Assembly: GCA_945859605.1 (NCBI GenBank)
Contig: OX243811.1
Location: 63,851,804 to 63,915,803, forward strand
Reading direction: 5' to 3'
Length of the DNA: 64,000 bases
Origin: Lumbricus rubellus
Taxonomy: Eukaryota; Annelida; Clitellata; Crassiclitellata; Lumbricidae
The notes beneath the pieces were generated by a model. The model was not told the DNA's origin and did not search any database. It saw only the letters and a program-made list of their open reading frames with translations. Below, piece by piece: positions 25,401 to 37,826 of this stretch. Positions within the stretch are counted from its first letter, which is position 1; every line of letters starts with the position of its first letter. A program made the position numbers and the translations under genes.

Positions 25401-28303
25401 CAATCCGAGGTCATAGTCTTGTCTGCGTCCAAATATGATGTTCGATATAACGTTGTTTGTGGATAGGTACACAAGTTCCCTGGGATTAAAAGGTCGTCCA
25501 GTCTGTTTTCTTAGATAATCTGATATGAATTCAACCTCTGTTAAGATTCTTGATTCCATCGTGCTTTTAACTCCAAATCCAAACTGCTTTAAAATGGCTA
25601 GTGAGAGTTGGTGGTATTTCTTCCATTCTTTGCTAGTGCTCTTCATAGCCAAGCCTAGATGCACACAGTAAATTTAACCAACCTTTATTTTCAAACTAAA
25701 TTTACGTCCAATTGTTTAAGTACTATTTAGAAACTTGTAGCAAGCCGTAAACTTAGGCTACTCGAATCAGCGCTTGACACAAGGCACTCTCTCCTGCAGT
25801 AACTCTTGATAAAAGTCAAGCTTCAATTCCTCCTAGGTTAGATAGAAGTAGGCTATGTCTTGCCGAAACTGTCTCAAAGGACGTTACAGATGGACATTTG
25901 CAGTGAATTACTAGCAATACTTGAGGAAAGTCATAGATATACAAACCCTTTTTATTCGGATTGGATACGTTTTCGGTGTAAAGCGCACTTCTTCCTGAGA
26001 ATGAAGCAGAATGGTTAAGCAGTGCATCTTCGATAACTTTCCGACTATTCAGTATCAAGACCAACCTGGAAACGGACAGATGAAATCAACGCTGGCATTT
26101 CTTTCTCCGAATAAAACAGATGTTCAAAGCAACGCATGTTCAACGCCGCTGCTATCTTTGCTCAGCTGCACAAGCGAAACTTATTGTTCCACGCTCACGG
26201 ACTGCAATCAGGCAGCGCCGTGCTTTCTCCGTGGCTGGCCCTGCGACCTGGAATGAGCTCCCTGTTATCCTTCGTCAAATACCTATTGGCATTTCTACTT
26301 CATTTCTTTCTCTTCTCAAGACTGTCTTATTCGACCGGGGTTGGACTGGGAGCGCTCCTGAGTAGTAGCCTAACCTTGAAGGAGCGCTATATCAAATTCT
26401 CAGTAAATAAATAAATAAATAAATAAGATAGATCTAACATGTACACTCAGTGTACAGATATTCAAAGATTTAGCTGACTCCAGTCTATTCAATTCAAGCC
26501 TGTGAGATGTTCAGGGCTCTGTTGGAGCATTTAGGATGCTGTGTTACGGAAGCTAAACAACCAGAAACCTTAGGATAATATTTTGCGCCGACCTTGATCA
26601 AGGCTCATGGGTGCTCGCAGACACTTTTGCAGGAGGGGCAAAACACGATGGTCATGGTTGAATGTTTGTAGCAAGAGGTTGAAACTTGCAAACAAAAAAT
26701 CAAGAACAGTCATGGGTATTTTTCATAAGAGGTTCCTCGAAAGTCATTGAGTTTGTACTGATTACCGTTATTTTGTAGGCTATGTTATGTGTTTGATGCT
26801 TTGTCAATAAACGGCTTACTTAAAGTAAATTTTTCTGTTATATTCGATACTGTTTGCATGAGAGCCTGCGGGAGGGGTAAAAGTCAATGGCCATGGTCAA
26901 ATATTTTAGCAAGAGCATGTGAATACAAGGCAGAATATTATAAGCATGTTTAGGCCTAATTGTTTTTTTTTATAGAGGTTTCTAAACGTAGATTTCTTAG
27001 TTTCACCGTGTGCATCAATAGCATCTTTAATTTTCTAACGCGAAGCAATTTGTTAACCCAAAAGTAGTAGTTAGAAAAATATTTTAAATTTTCCAGGGCA
27101 AGTGCCACTCTTGCCCCTATGTGCGACAGTGCGGGCGCCCATGTCCATGCTTGACAGAATATATCTTCCATCGTGCAAAATTGGGGTCCAAACTCCAAAG
27201 GGAGGAAGGTTTAAAATTTAATTTTCGTGATGTCACCCTCACAGAAACAAAATTAGTTTCGACGAATACCTAGAGACCTAGACGACATAATGACATAATG
27301 ATTATGTACATGTATATGGTCTGGCCTCAAAACACAAAGGCAGCCATTCTATGCTTTCTCGTGTTTTTCATGCACATGGGTTATGACGTTCATTACTCAA
27401 CTACGACGTGCGACTAACTAATACCCGGGTGTTGTATGCTGCGACTACTTGGTGGAGTCTATGGGTCAGGACTGGCCAGTGGCCAATCAGTCTATAGGCA
27501 CTAGTGCTGTAATCTGTCCTGCTGGGATACCTGCCCGACAACAACTCAAGTTTCGAACAACCATGCCAGAGTAACGGCATCTGCCTCTTCGGAATTGTTC
27601 ATGCAAATCCGGGTCATGTTCTACAAAACCAAATGCTCCGATTTAAAACCGTAGTGTATCAAGACAAGCCTACTCGCTTCGTCCACCAAACCATGACAGA
27701 GTTTTACCTGTTGCAGACAGTTTTGCATGCGATTTTTTTTATTACTAGGGTGATTTGCTCCGATTGCTCGTGATTATATTCTTCGGAATGTTAAGACCAA
27801 AATGCAGTTGTTCAATTAAAGAGTCTATGACATCATAATACCATATTTATAGACCATCTTAGAGAGAGAGCGCTTCTGGTTAGATATAGATCTTGAAGAG
27901 GCGCTATACAATAAATTTTTAGACTGAATGAAATAATCATGTTCGATCGCTTATTCCTTGCACAGTGTCTGTAGTTCTGTTTATGAGTCCGTCTTGAACA
28001 GTTACTGGCGCTGTACGACCTACATGCATATATGAACTCTCAATTGGAATTTCAACCACATAACGTGTAGTTGTCTATTTACCTGCTGCTAGTTTTGAAA
28101 GTGAATATGGGTCCAAGTCGATCTGCTGTTTTCAGGAAGAAGTCCGGGAAGTTATTGAATCTTCGTAGGAAAGGTAAAGATCCGACGAGTGGTAGAGAAG
28201 GAGGATAGCGACGCTTTCCTTTCTCTGGACCATTCCACCAGCTAACGAGGACTCGCGAGAACAACCATATCATCAGCAGGGAAACGATTACGGACAGGAA
28301 CAT
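22493..28303 (-). CDS. P450 locus C: CYP2-clan P450 with atypical I helix, 484 aa (exons 28083..28303, 25947..26065, 24861..25654, 23278..23410, 22493..22680)
   Basis: Complete in-frame five-exon gene with the same internal exon sizes and phases as its neighbours. The start at 28303 ([13 protein letters not shown]) gives the usual anchor length; an in-frame Met 20 codons upstream is possible. The hinge reads [12 protein letters not shown], three residues shorter than in B, D and F. C-helix WKKYH, EVLR, FRPDRF (Asp where the others have Glu) and [11 protein letters not shown] (Cys427) are present. The I helix reads AAGTDAAAN: the Thr that normally follows the acidic residue is Ala (D292-A293). 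The exon-3 donor is GTACGG, the weakest of the set, but only this site keeps the 794-bp frame. Large introns hold a LINE tail and a MITE (intron 1) and a TU-like element (intron 3). It may have altered chemistry or be slowly decaying; no stop or frameshift is seen. Confidence 0.9.
23867..24556. mobile_element. TU-like foldback element 2 (674 bp)
   Basis: Element 23875..24548 lies between 8-bp duplications CAAGATAG (23867-23874 and 24549-24556). The ends are GGTGTCCGGTCAAAACCGCG and, inverted, GGTTTACTATCAAAACCGCG. The outer arms are arrays of a 14-16-mer (CCGCGCACACAAAA and variants such as CCGCGATTCACAAAA), inverted on the right. The middle (about 24020-24430) repeats CATCCAGCTTCCNTTTCTC every 50-60 bp, a sequence also found inside element 3. 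No gene. It lies in intron 3 of locus C. Confidence 0.88.
26120..26430 (+). mobile_element. LINE 3' tail in intron 1 of locus C
   Basis: The plus frame 26120..26365 ends with [20 protein letters not shown], then [14 protein letters not shown]. This is the recognisable C-terminal tail of CR1/L2-group LINE reverse transcriptases (RSFSVAAPRLWNSLP-type). It is followed by a 3' UTR with GGAGCGCTATATCAA and a short (TAAA)n tail at 26405-26428. 5'-truncated and antisense to the P450. Confidence 0.75.
26598..27151. mobile_element. CATGGGCG-family MITE (copy 2), 538 bp
   Basis: Element 26606..27143 begins CATGGGTGCTCGCAG and ends GTGCGGGCGCCCATG. The flanks TCAAGGCT and TCCATGCT agree at 6 of 8 bases, consistent with an aged target duplication. 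Internal GAGGGGTAAAAGTCAATGG near 26870 repeats the left part, so it is a composite. It lies in intron 1 of locus C. Confidence 0.65.
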
Positions 28304-29486
28304 TCTGCCTCTGCATTTGATACAAAAAATACATGAGCCTAAGAAAGATTGACGGACAATCATTTTATTTTAGTTTACATTAGCTTACTTTGTCGATTAA
28401 TTATTTGTGTTAATTTTCAATTTTGCTTAAAAGCATTTGGATAGTTCGCATTTTCATTCCTCAATTTTTGAAGTTTATTTGCAATTACCGTATCTGGGCA
28501 CTGTATGGCCTAATTCATGTCCTCTATTAGGTCTACACCTATAGCCTAGCTGCAATTAGCCTAATAAACTCAAATAAATTACGGTTTATTTATAGATTAT
28601 ATGTAACGCTGATTGAAGTTATTTTGCTTACAATGATATAACTTCTTACAATAATATTGTGTGGAAAATATTTATCTAAATATAATATAAGCTACATGCA
28701 AATAACCAAATTTTATGCACAGGATGCTGAGGATAAGCAAATTTGAAAATGCTAAGGCACTAAAAAGCGAGTGCGAAAATAAGCAATCCAAAGCAGAAAT
28801 CGTTGGCTGATAGAGAACTACATTGCGGATTCAAAATACATTCGTCTCAAATTTTTAGTGCAAACATGTTATGCATTTATGTAAAACTCTCCAATGTTAG
28901 GCCTATAGGCCTAATATTATATGATAGGTCATAATAATTACTGTTGTTGAAATGAGCTTAGTCTTACCGCAAAACTGTAGGCCTATAACAGGATGGTTTC
29001 TCTTAATAGGAATTTCGCACTGCCTGTGCAAAACGCAACTGTAGGCCTAAGTGGGTCACATGAACAGCATTCGCTGTTGACTGAGCAAACGCTCAAACTA
29101 TATCTATAGACTTTTTTCTTCGATAGCTGCAGCGGTGCGGTACGAAAACCCACAGAGGAATGTGTGTGTCGATGATATAAGCATTATAATTATTTTCCAA
29201 AGCAGCTTTTGACAGCTAAATTATTAGCTTTGCTTCATGCGCTTTGAATGCGTGCAGATATACATACCTATATAGGCCTATGTATATATATATATATATA
29301 TATAATTATATATACAAAGGCAAACCGTGACGATAGGGTAGGCTAATTAGACTTCACTTGGACCCTGGTTTTATACGACGTCGTCATCATATTCAGCCTG
29401 CCCGTGCATGACTAAAATGACAATAATTATCTAAATAAAACTTGATGGACCGGCGTATGCATGAGCTTGAATAGTTAAAAAAAACA

Positions 29487-29968
29487 GACAGATAGATGGA
29501 TGGATGGGCGGATAAGTGTATGGATGAATGGGTGGATGAATGAATGGGTGGATGGATGATGTAGGCTAGATTTGATTACACTCTGAAAATTCTGAATGAA
29601 AAACTTGACTCTGACCACCAGGGGTCCCTAGTGCAATCTGCACAATCGATTGCAATGCCACCGCCGTACATGTAGATATGAACACATTCTGAATAATAAA
29701 TATTCTTTTAAAAAATGAATCTGACCGCAGGAGGCCCTCAACAGCCGGGGGCCCTTGTGCACAGCACAACCTGCACTACCTATTGCTACGCCACTGGATG
29801 GATGGATGGATGGATGGGCGGATGGGTGGATGAATGGGTGGATGGATGGATGAATGAATGGGTGGATGGATGGATGGATGGGCGGATGGGTGGATGGATG
29901 GATGGGTGGACGGATGGATGAATGGATGGATGGGTGGATGGATGGATGAATGGGTGGATGGATGGGTG
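29487..29968. repeat. (ATGG)n tetranucleotide arrays flanking two copies of a transposon-like block
   Basis: Two ATGG/GGTGGATG arrays (29487-29559 and 29795-29968) bracket two diverged direct copies of a block: TCTGACCACCAGGGGTCCC…ATTGCAATGCCAC near 29612 and TCTGACCGCAGGAGGCCC…ATTGCTACGCCACTG near 29722. The second ends like a hAT-type terminus. Open frames across the array are repeat translations. Confidence 0.6.
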
Positions 29969-31907
29969 ATTAAGGTTCTTATTATAGATGGCTGTTAAGG
30001 TTCTATTGTGGCCATTAGAACTCTCTCCCATTGAAAATGAAAGGCTCTTTCGGTGGTCATCAGTTCTGTCCTCCCCTCGTTTCAGCAGGTTGGCCACTTA
30101 AGCTCCTTTTAAGCGGTAATTTGATCCTTTCAATGACCATTTTGACTCTCTTAAGAGGAAAATATTATTTGCAGAGACGTTTAATATAAACATAGGTCTA
30201 GGCTTAATATGTATTTGTATAATGTATAGCCTAATGTGTAAATGCACATGAATTTTGTTTAGAAAGGCCTAGATGTAAAACTTCGGTTTCTAACTAACAC
30301 TCAAAGAATCGCAAACCACTTACAGATCAATAACAAGTCATTTCAGATTATTTTCATAGACATTTTCAAATCACAACGGACATTGGAAGCATTTTAACAT
30401 GTTCAGAGTCATTGATGCTCAAACCAGTTTAAGATCTGCACGTGCTTACACTGCAACTTGTGACAAAAATTGCGACATGATGCACAAATTAGTATTCAAA
30501 TACAGAACTTAACTTTGTAAATATTAAGCTTATGCCACGAAAACATAGTTTTTATAGTAGCATATAGGATACCTGAGCAGTCCCTATTAGAAAACTCAAT
30601 TTACACAAGTGTTCATTCAAAGGCTTACATTCATTCATTCATTTCAAGAAATCCAGTCAGAGGCGCTACCAGCCCAATCACTGTAATTTGAATTATATTT
30701 CAGCAACTTGTATTGTAAGGAATTAACATTATTTCTGGAAAGTATGCGCATCTAAAACGGAAGTCCATTCCAAGTGTATGGGTCAACAATGCAAAATGCA
30801 ATTATACCGGTACCTGACGAATTCAAGCTGTAGCTTATAGAAAGCATACTATGAAGACACAACGATGCTCACTAATGGTCAAGGAACAAAACGACAGATT
30901 TTGTAATGTTTACAAAATAATTGCTGTGTTTGTATTTTTATATACTCTGATTTTCATAACTATAGCCTACTTTATACTTCGAGATAATAGAAATCTCGTT
31001 GACAGTAGGCTACTTTACTGATAGTGAAGTCAATCTCTGTAGCATTCAAATCTTTATCTATATGAACATCATGGAACTGGAAAGTCAAACGTATTTGACC
31101 GAATACCAATTAGCCAGTTCTACTTCTCTCCAATTTTTTCTCATGATGATTACTTTGCTGTCCTATACTTGCCAAATCAAACGATTGCTCAATGCCAACG
31201 TTACTTAGATCACCAACAAAGACATGGCTTCAATGACAAGCTCTACTGACTGCAGAATTTTACAGAACAGCAGGCTACGCCGTCGCTAATCCAGTCAAGC
31301 ACAATTAAAACGAATTAATGTACATTGCACAACACGTTATCAGTTAGCAGAATAAGCAGATTATTTTAAGATAATTTCATACATGCATACAAGAAGGATC
31401 GATAAGTAGATACGAGATAGCCTAATGTTTAGGTAGGCCCAAATCCAATATGGAATTCTTTAGGAATACAAGAGGAACCGAATAGTCACTGATTTTATAG
31501 TAATTTTGCTTGTAGCAATACGCGATAGCAGTATTATTCTCTTAGATATCATCCTCTACAATAATTACTGTTTACAAAAATATTGCAAAAAGAACAAAAG
31601 TTACGGTACATCACTTTTAGAGTGTCCATCAAATGTTTCTTTTGACAAATCAATGATGTAACACAACAAAGAGTTCCTGGTAACAAAAAGCTTGTATTAC
31701 GTCACATCTAAAATAATTGTTATCAAATAAACTTTATATTATCATCATTATTTTTATGATTTGGGGGAAAACAGTCATCAATGTAGCTGCGCGTGATTCT
31801 GAAGCCACTTAGCAAGATGATGGTGAAGTCAAGTTAGTAATTTTGTTACTGAAGCAATGACAATAAAATTTAAAAAACTGAAATTGGCCACGAAGTGTGA
31901 ATGACAG

Positions 31908-31919
31908 ATAATAATAATG

Positions 31920-31954
<35 letters not shown>

Positions 31955-31955
31955 T
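31908..31955. repeat. (ATA)n microsatellite
   Basis: Continuous AAT/ATA trinucleotide run downstream of locus D. Confidence 0.9.
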
Positions 31956-32265
31956 CTGACACCTGAGGGATTATAGATACCTCGGGTAAAAAAAAAATTT
32001 AAAAAAAATAAATAATAATAATAATAACTCACCGGGGTCGAGAACGACTGATCTGTCTAATTTACACCAGTTTTAGTTGAACGAAACAATTAGCACATTA
32101 TGCCTGTGTTTGTCAGGCGTTCTCTGTTCATCGCGCACAGTTAATTGATGTTGCACTGTTTGAAACGGAAATAAATGAAAAAAAATTATAATAATAAAAA
32201 TAAAAATAATAATAATATGTTGTCTATTCACACACTTCATAAACATGGTCTTGAAGTTAGAGCCA

Positions 32266-32271
32266 TTTATT
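32266..32271 (-). other. Candidate polyadenylation signal for locus D (AATAAA)
   Basis: Minus-strand AATAAA, 55 nt past the locus D stop codon; the distance is reasonable for a short 3' UTR. Confidence 0.35.
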
Positions 32272-32325
32272 TCATTTAGCGTTTGTAGTTTGCGCTAAGC
32301 CAGCGCACAGCATCCTTATCAGCAG

Positions 32326-35300
32326 TTAATCTCTCGGAATCAGTCGTATATTAAATGGAGTTGAAGCCATGATGAGTGGCACTGGTTCAATGGGAAAGGC
32401 TTCAACAATCTTCTGGCCCTCTGGTGGTCGTATGATAAAGCGTTGCACCAATCCAGTTAGAAGAAGAAAGTACTCTGCACGACCCATGCTCTCACCGAGA
32501 CAAGAGCGTCGCCCTAGCGTACAAAAACAATTAGAGACAACAATAGATATAATAGACCTAATTATTACTTTGCGGTGTAATTTCAATAACAGAACCTTGC
32601 GGTTGCACATTATTACCATTATCTGAAAGTATTCTTTTATAGTTGAAATCTTACCAACAATAAATCATTAAGCAGGCTACTAACGGAGTCCTACAAAAGT
32701 AAGAGTGTTAGGTCCCGATGTCCAGTATGTTTACATTGTTGTTTATATTTAAGCATAGGCTATAAATAATAATAGTAATAATTATTATTTAAGCATGCAA
32801 ATAATAAGAATGATAATAGCGATTATTGTTATTGATAATTAATTTTAATAGAAATGAGGGTCATCTGGTAACATCAATTCATAATTTTGATATCAGTCCC
32901 ACAATTCAAAATATAAGCCAGCTAAAGTTTTACAAGGGTGAACCATACAATAATTAACATAATCGACATAAAGATAAAACAAAACAGTAAACAAGATGAT
33001 GGCTGAATATGAATAAGTAGGCTTACTAATAAAAGCAATAGAATGAATTTCAGTAATGGTTTTACACAATAGTAGGCTAAACCTAAGGCACTCGATAAAA
33101 ACATCATTATTTTACCCTACAGTAATGACACTAATATTATTAGCAGTAACATTAATATAAACTTTAAGTAGTGGAAAGAGTGGCATTACTGGCATAGCCA
33201 CGCCCATCAAAATAATAAATGACAATTTATTGGTGCCGTAATTCAGCCTTGCCGTTATAATAATAATAATGATGATGATGATGATGATGACGACGACGAC
33301 GATGATGGTGATGATAATAATAATATTAATAGTTTTATGTTTGAACAGAATTTTCAGTGTTTTCAATTGAACATTTTTACTAACCCATGGAAAACGCAAT
33401 GACAGATTCTTTGTTGATCACTTGTCCATCCTTGTCCAGAAACCTTTCCGGTCGAAATGTCTCCGGGTCTTTCCAAACCTTTGGATCACTGTGAGCCGCG
33501 TAAAGGTTGACCAGAACCTGATAAATGCATTTGCGAAACAGTTATTGCACCAAAGACCTATGCGTGGAACTTTTGATTGATCATGGCTGGCCATTGCATT
33601 CGAATAAGAGATGGAACCCAAATAAAGCAAAAGAATAAAGTTTGTCGAACAATTAGGAAATAATAGAAAGTCGAATTAATTGCCCAAAGCTAAAAATTAA
33701 AAATGGTGCTCTCCCGAATCATGCAGGGTTGTCAGGTCCTGGACATGGCCTTGCAGACTCAAGACCAAGTCTTTGTACTCCAAGAACAAGACTTTTACCT
33801 CAAGACCAGGACCAAGACTTCTGGTCTCAAGACTGAACCATGATTATTGAAAGCAAAGTCGAGTGCAGTCGTGACAAGCAGCGGACAAGACTGGCAGAAG
33901 AACTATAGACCAAGAAGAAGTCGAAACTCTTGTTCTCTTCCGTGTCTTATGCCCCATTTGCGCTGCAATATGATTTGATCTTATTATTAGCGACGAATGA
34001 TTTTTGGAAGAACACATGTTCAGCTTTGCACCAAACCACACCTGTCAGATATTTTTTAATATAGGACTAAGCCTGATAGGATCAAATAGGTTGCTAGTAG
34101 CCTATTACGCTATATAACAGTAGACACAGCCATTTACAAAGTCTTTCCGTTCTTTTATTGACTCTTATTGAAAATTAATAAGCTTTATTGTGATTTATGC
34201 CTATTAAATTAAAAAGTCTATTTTTTAAAGATGAAACTGGAACGACCACCGAAACAACAAAATAAATAGATCTCAGAATATACGATATTTCCAGAAAATG
34301 TTTAGTACTCAGCTTATGTAATTTTTTAGGGTAACCGACTCGAGAGTCTAGGACTCTAGGTTATAACTGAGTTTTAACAGTTTTGCTTACCTTAGTTCCA
34401 GCCGGTACAAAGAAGTCTCCAAGATTAGAGTCGCACATCGTTATGTGAGGAAGGGTCAATGGAACCAAAGTTTTCCAGCGCATCATCTCCACACTCGTTG
34501 CATCAACAAACGGTAGGTTTGGCTGGTCCGTCATGGAAGGGGGTCTATCCCTCGGAATCACGGAATCAATTTCTGCTCTCAGTCGATCCTGTACACTTGG
34601 ATTGTTGGCTAAGGCGACCATGGTCCAAAGAAGAGCATTGGCAGTTGTGTCAGTTGCAGCTGCAAATAGATCGCGAAGTGTGAAACCCAATTGCTCAACA
34701 TCGTAATCGGGACCCTCGTGTTCCAGATATCTCGACACAAAACATTCGCTGGAACCGTTTTTGCGAATCGCTTCAACCTCGTTTCGAAAAATCTCTTGAA
34801 TAATTTTTTCGGTAGCAATGTTCTGGCTCAATTTGTCCCGATGAAAGGGGAGGAATCTAAGTATTGGAGCAACATCTAAATCCGTATCACAAGTATCAAG
34901 CATTCTCTTGATTTGATGCGCGAGATCCGTCATTCCGAGGTTATAGTCTTGCCTGTGTCCAAAAATGATATTCGAAATAAGATTAGTCGTGGCTAGGTAT
35001 ACAAGTTCTCTGGGATTGAAAGGTCGTCCATTTTGTTTCAGCACAAATTCCGTGATTGATTCAAGCTCAGTTAAGATTCTTGCTTCCATTACGCTTTTCA
35101 CTCCAAAGCCAAGCTCCTTTAGGATGGAGAGTGATAGTCTATGGTATTTCTTCCATTCCTCGCTGGTATTCTTCATAGCCAAACCTGGAGGCACGTGAAA
35201 AGCAAGAATAACCATGGTCAAGCTTCAAACTAATTCCATTATAATTCCAGTTTCAGCTAAAATGTTATAAATGCCACTAAGTTTGGACAGCCTCAATTTC

Positions 35301-37826
35301 AGTTCTAATTCTAGGTCTAATCGTTCTAGATTTGACGTGATTAATTACAGCATAACACCCAAATTACACCTGACGAAATATAAATATTCATAACGTCGAG
35401 AGACGAGGTCAAACAGATATGTCCCAAACAGATTATGTAGGCCTAGCAAATATTTTGACACGTCTTCGATAATAACATAATTATGTTTATGGGCATTTTT
35501 AATTCATAGGTTCAGTATTAAAAACCCACAGCCGATAGCAAGTAGCTTTTGAATTGATTATTAATTTTTTGTGAAACAGATGGTAAAGCAAACTGAATAA
35601 TGAGGAACTCAGATATTGATTCAGATCAGTAACATGATCCATCTATTTATCTTTGCATCTATCTATGCGTCTGCCTGCCTGCCTGCCTGCCTGCCTGTCT
35701 GTCTATCTATCTATCCATCGATCTATCTATCGATCGATCAATCTATCTATCTATCCATCTATACATTAATACATCGATAGGCCTACATCTATTTATCTAT
35801 CCATTTTCCATCTATCCATCTATCCATTTGGCCATTTGGTCATCTATCTAGCTAGCCAGCCAGCTGTTTAGCTATCTAGCTATGCGTAATTTCATGCACA
35901 TCTGCGAATCCCAGCGCTTTCTTTTGCATTGTCTAGTCAGTCATGCACGGTTAAGCTGAATATAATGATTAATGAATACAATGACATGTAAACCAGGTTC
36001 TAAGTCAAGTTTGCAGTCGTGCAAAGTTTCATTGACGTACCTATACCTCTATATGTAACCAAGACCTAGGTACATAATATCTATAGCTACACATAATTCA
36101 TTTTGCTTATAGCCTACTATATGCATATGCATAATAATATGCATTCAAAGTGCGAGTGAGCATTTATGCTTAAGCGAAAACAACTCCCGGCCACTAGCCT
36201 ACGTGCATACCCATAGATGGATGGATCGATGGATGGATAGATGGATCGATGAATGGATAGATCATAGATGTATGGATGTATGGATACATGGGTGCTATAA
36301 ACTTGGGCTTTGGTTGGGGCGGGGACTTAGTCCAGATCGAGCGGAGCCGGAACAAATTCTCGGTCCAAAAAGTTGATGACCTTTTTAGTCATCAGGTCGA
36401 AATCTTCCAAAAACAATACTACTTTCTCCATCCATAAAGTTGTTGACCATTTGCATTCATTCGATTGTCAAAAGAGTCATTTTCCCCCGAAAATATTTTC
36501 TAGTCTGAGCCTACTTGGGGGCTAACCTCGGGAAAAAAGTACCATTTTCATGGTGAAAAATCTGAATCTGGGCTTTCTTGGGGGCTTAACCCACCTAGCC
36601 ACTGATAAACTCAGCCCATGGATGGATGATCCATGGATGTAGCTCTTCAAAACATTTAGTGGTGTTGTCTAGTAACAATACCTTCAATTATTGTTGACGA
36701 ACAGTCTCCAAGATAATTTGTCAATAAAATTTATCTGATGGCTGGAAATCATAAAATATAAAGTTTACTCTGCTCAAAGTAGGTGATTTATTAGTGACTC
36801 GTGAAATGTAATAGACATGCTGACCTTTGCTTCTCGGATTGGTCAGGGTTTCTGTGTAAAGTGAACTTCTTCCTGAGAATGCAGCGGACTGGTTGACGAG
36901 AGCATTTTCGATAGCTTTCTTGCTATTCAGAATTAAGACCAACCTTAAACGAAGTAGAAATACAGATACGTTCGCATGTAACACAAACGAGATTGGCTTA
37001 ACAATTTTGTTTTAGCACAAAGCATTTGCATAGGTCTAACTGCAGACTATCTAACTCTCTAGTTTTGATCTGTTGTCAACTGTTACTGTAGTTAGGCCCC
37101 ACCGGGCATAGGCAGCGAGGGTTATAGAGGATGCGCGATGTTGCTGTGGCTCTGGCAACGTACTAGTGTCGCATTGTCGAAAAATGTGACTACAAGAATA
37201 GTAGTATATTGATTCATCTTGCTTCTGTAAGCTCTTCCTCGACATCTCCTAGAAATCGTACCTGCATGTCCAATTGTAACTTAAACAAATGGATGTCCCA
37301 ATTACTGGATACTGAACCGCGCTATTTTTCATGCAAGACTGTTTAGTTAGTCTACATCCAGGGTGCGAAGCGACACTACGAAGCTGGAATTGATCAATTA
37401 AAACATTTCCTATGAAAAATACTGTTTATTGAGATATTGAAGTTTTTGCTACGATAAATATAATATATAATTATATGCAATTATATATACATGCTCTGAA
37501 TTGAAATCATGATCCACGTGTGGATACTTGTCTTTATTCCTAAATTGTAACAACAAAATATATATATCGAATAATCCTACGTAAGTTACTTACTTGCTGC
37601 CAGCTCTGAATGTGAAGATTGGTCCAAGTTGATCTGCTTTTCTCATGAAAAAGTCCGGAAGACTTTTGAAGCCCCGAAGGAATGGCAAAGATCCGACAAT
37701 TGGTAGAGATGGAAGAGAAGGAGGATAACGGCGACTTTCTTTCCCTGGACCACTCCACCACTGGAGGAGCAGGCGTAAGGAAAATAATATTCCCAAAGGA
37801 AGAAGTATTTCCGTCAGCGTAAGCAT
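32326..37826 (-). CDS. P450 locus D: CYP2-clan cytochrome P450, complete, 488 aa (exons 37594..37826, 36825..36943, 34391..35184, 33385..33517, 32326..32513)
   Basis: Predicted ER-anchored heme-thiolate monooxygenase using NADPH-P450 reductase. Starting at the first in-frame Met (37826), residues 1-24 are a leucine-rich anchor, followed by [15 protein letters not shown] and [10 protein letters not shown]. The C-helix is W128-KKY-H132. The I helix has AATDTT (D296-T297). ExxR is E350-MM-R353, FRPERF is at 403-408, and the heme loop [11 protein letters not shown] places the thiolate Cys at 431. The C-terminus is NIRLIPRD. All GT-AG sites agree (donors GTAAGT, GTCAGC, GTAAGC, GTTAGT). No stop or frameshift. 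Exon 4 is nearly identical to E and F. Intron 2 (1.64 kb) holds CTGC/TCTA repeats and a MITE. Closest to E and F in the cluster. The substrate cannot be told from sequence. Confidence 0.94.
33257..33328. repeat. (ATA)/(ATG)/(ACG) trinucleotide repeat
   Basis: Compound microsatellite in intron 4 of locus D; no other structure seen. Confidence 0.85.
33690..34040. repeat. Unclassified repeat rich in CAAGAC blocks, in intron 3 of locus D
   Basis: A CTCAAGACCAAG-type motif recurs about six times between 33755 and 33840. The left part (CCGAATCATGCAGGGTTGTC…GGACATGGCCTTGCAGA) has a diverged copy at about 63720-63770, showing it is interspersed. No coding sense. Confidence 0.45.
35660..35840. repeat. 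(CTGC)n and (TCTA)n compound microsatellite
   Basis: CTGC units around 35670-35700 run into TCTATCTATCCATC units to about 35840, in intron 2 of locus D. Confidence 0.9.
36279..36628. mobile_element. Diverged CATGGG…CCCATG MITE in intron 2 of locus D
   Basis: Element 36287..36620 begins CATGGGTGCTATAAACTTGGG and ends GATAAACTCAGCCCATG. It shares CTTGGGGGCTAACC and TCATGGTGAAAA-type blocks with the 171-bp MITE at 10849-11019. It inserted into an ATGG-type microsatellite, so the target duplication (TATGGATA/GATGGATG) is ambiguous. Confidence 0.55.

Larger units (their letters stand above)
28304..32325. other. Intergenic stretch between loci C and D
   Basis: No gene recognised. It holds a TA run (29283-29316), (ATGG)n arrays and transposon-like blocks at 29487-29968, and an (ATA)n run at 31908-31955. 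Regions 28380-29280 and 29970-31900 show nothing but AT-rich DNA and short unassignable frames. Confidence 0.55.

Noticed and set aside
29715..30097. Trp/Gly/Asp-rich and His/Pro/Ser-rich frames
   Set aside because: Translations of the ATGG microsatellite.
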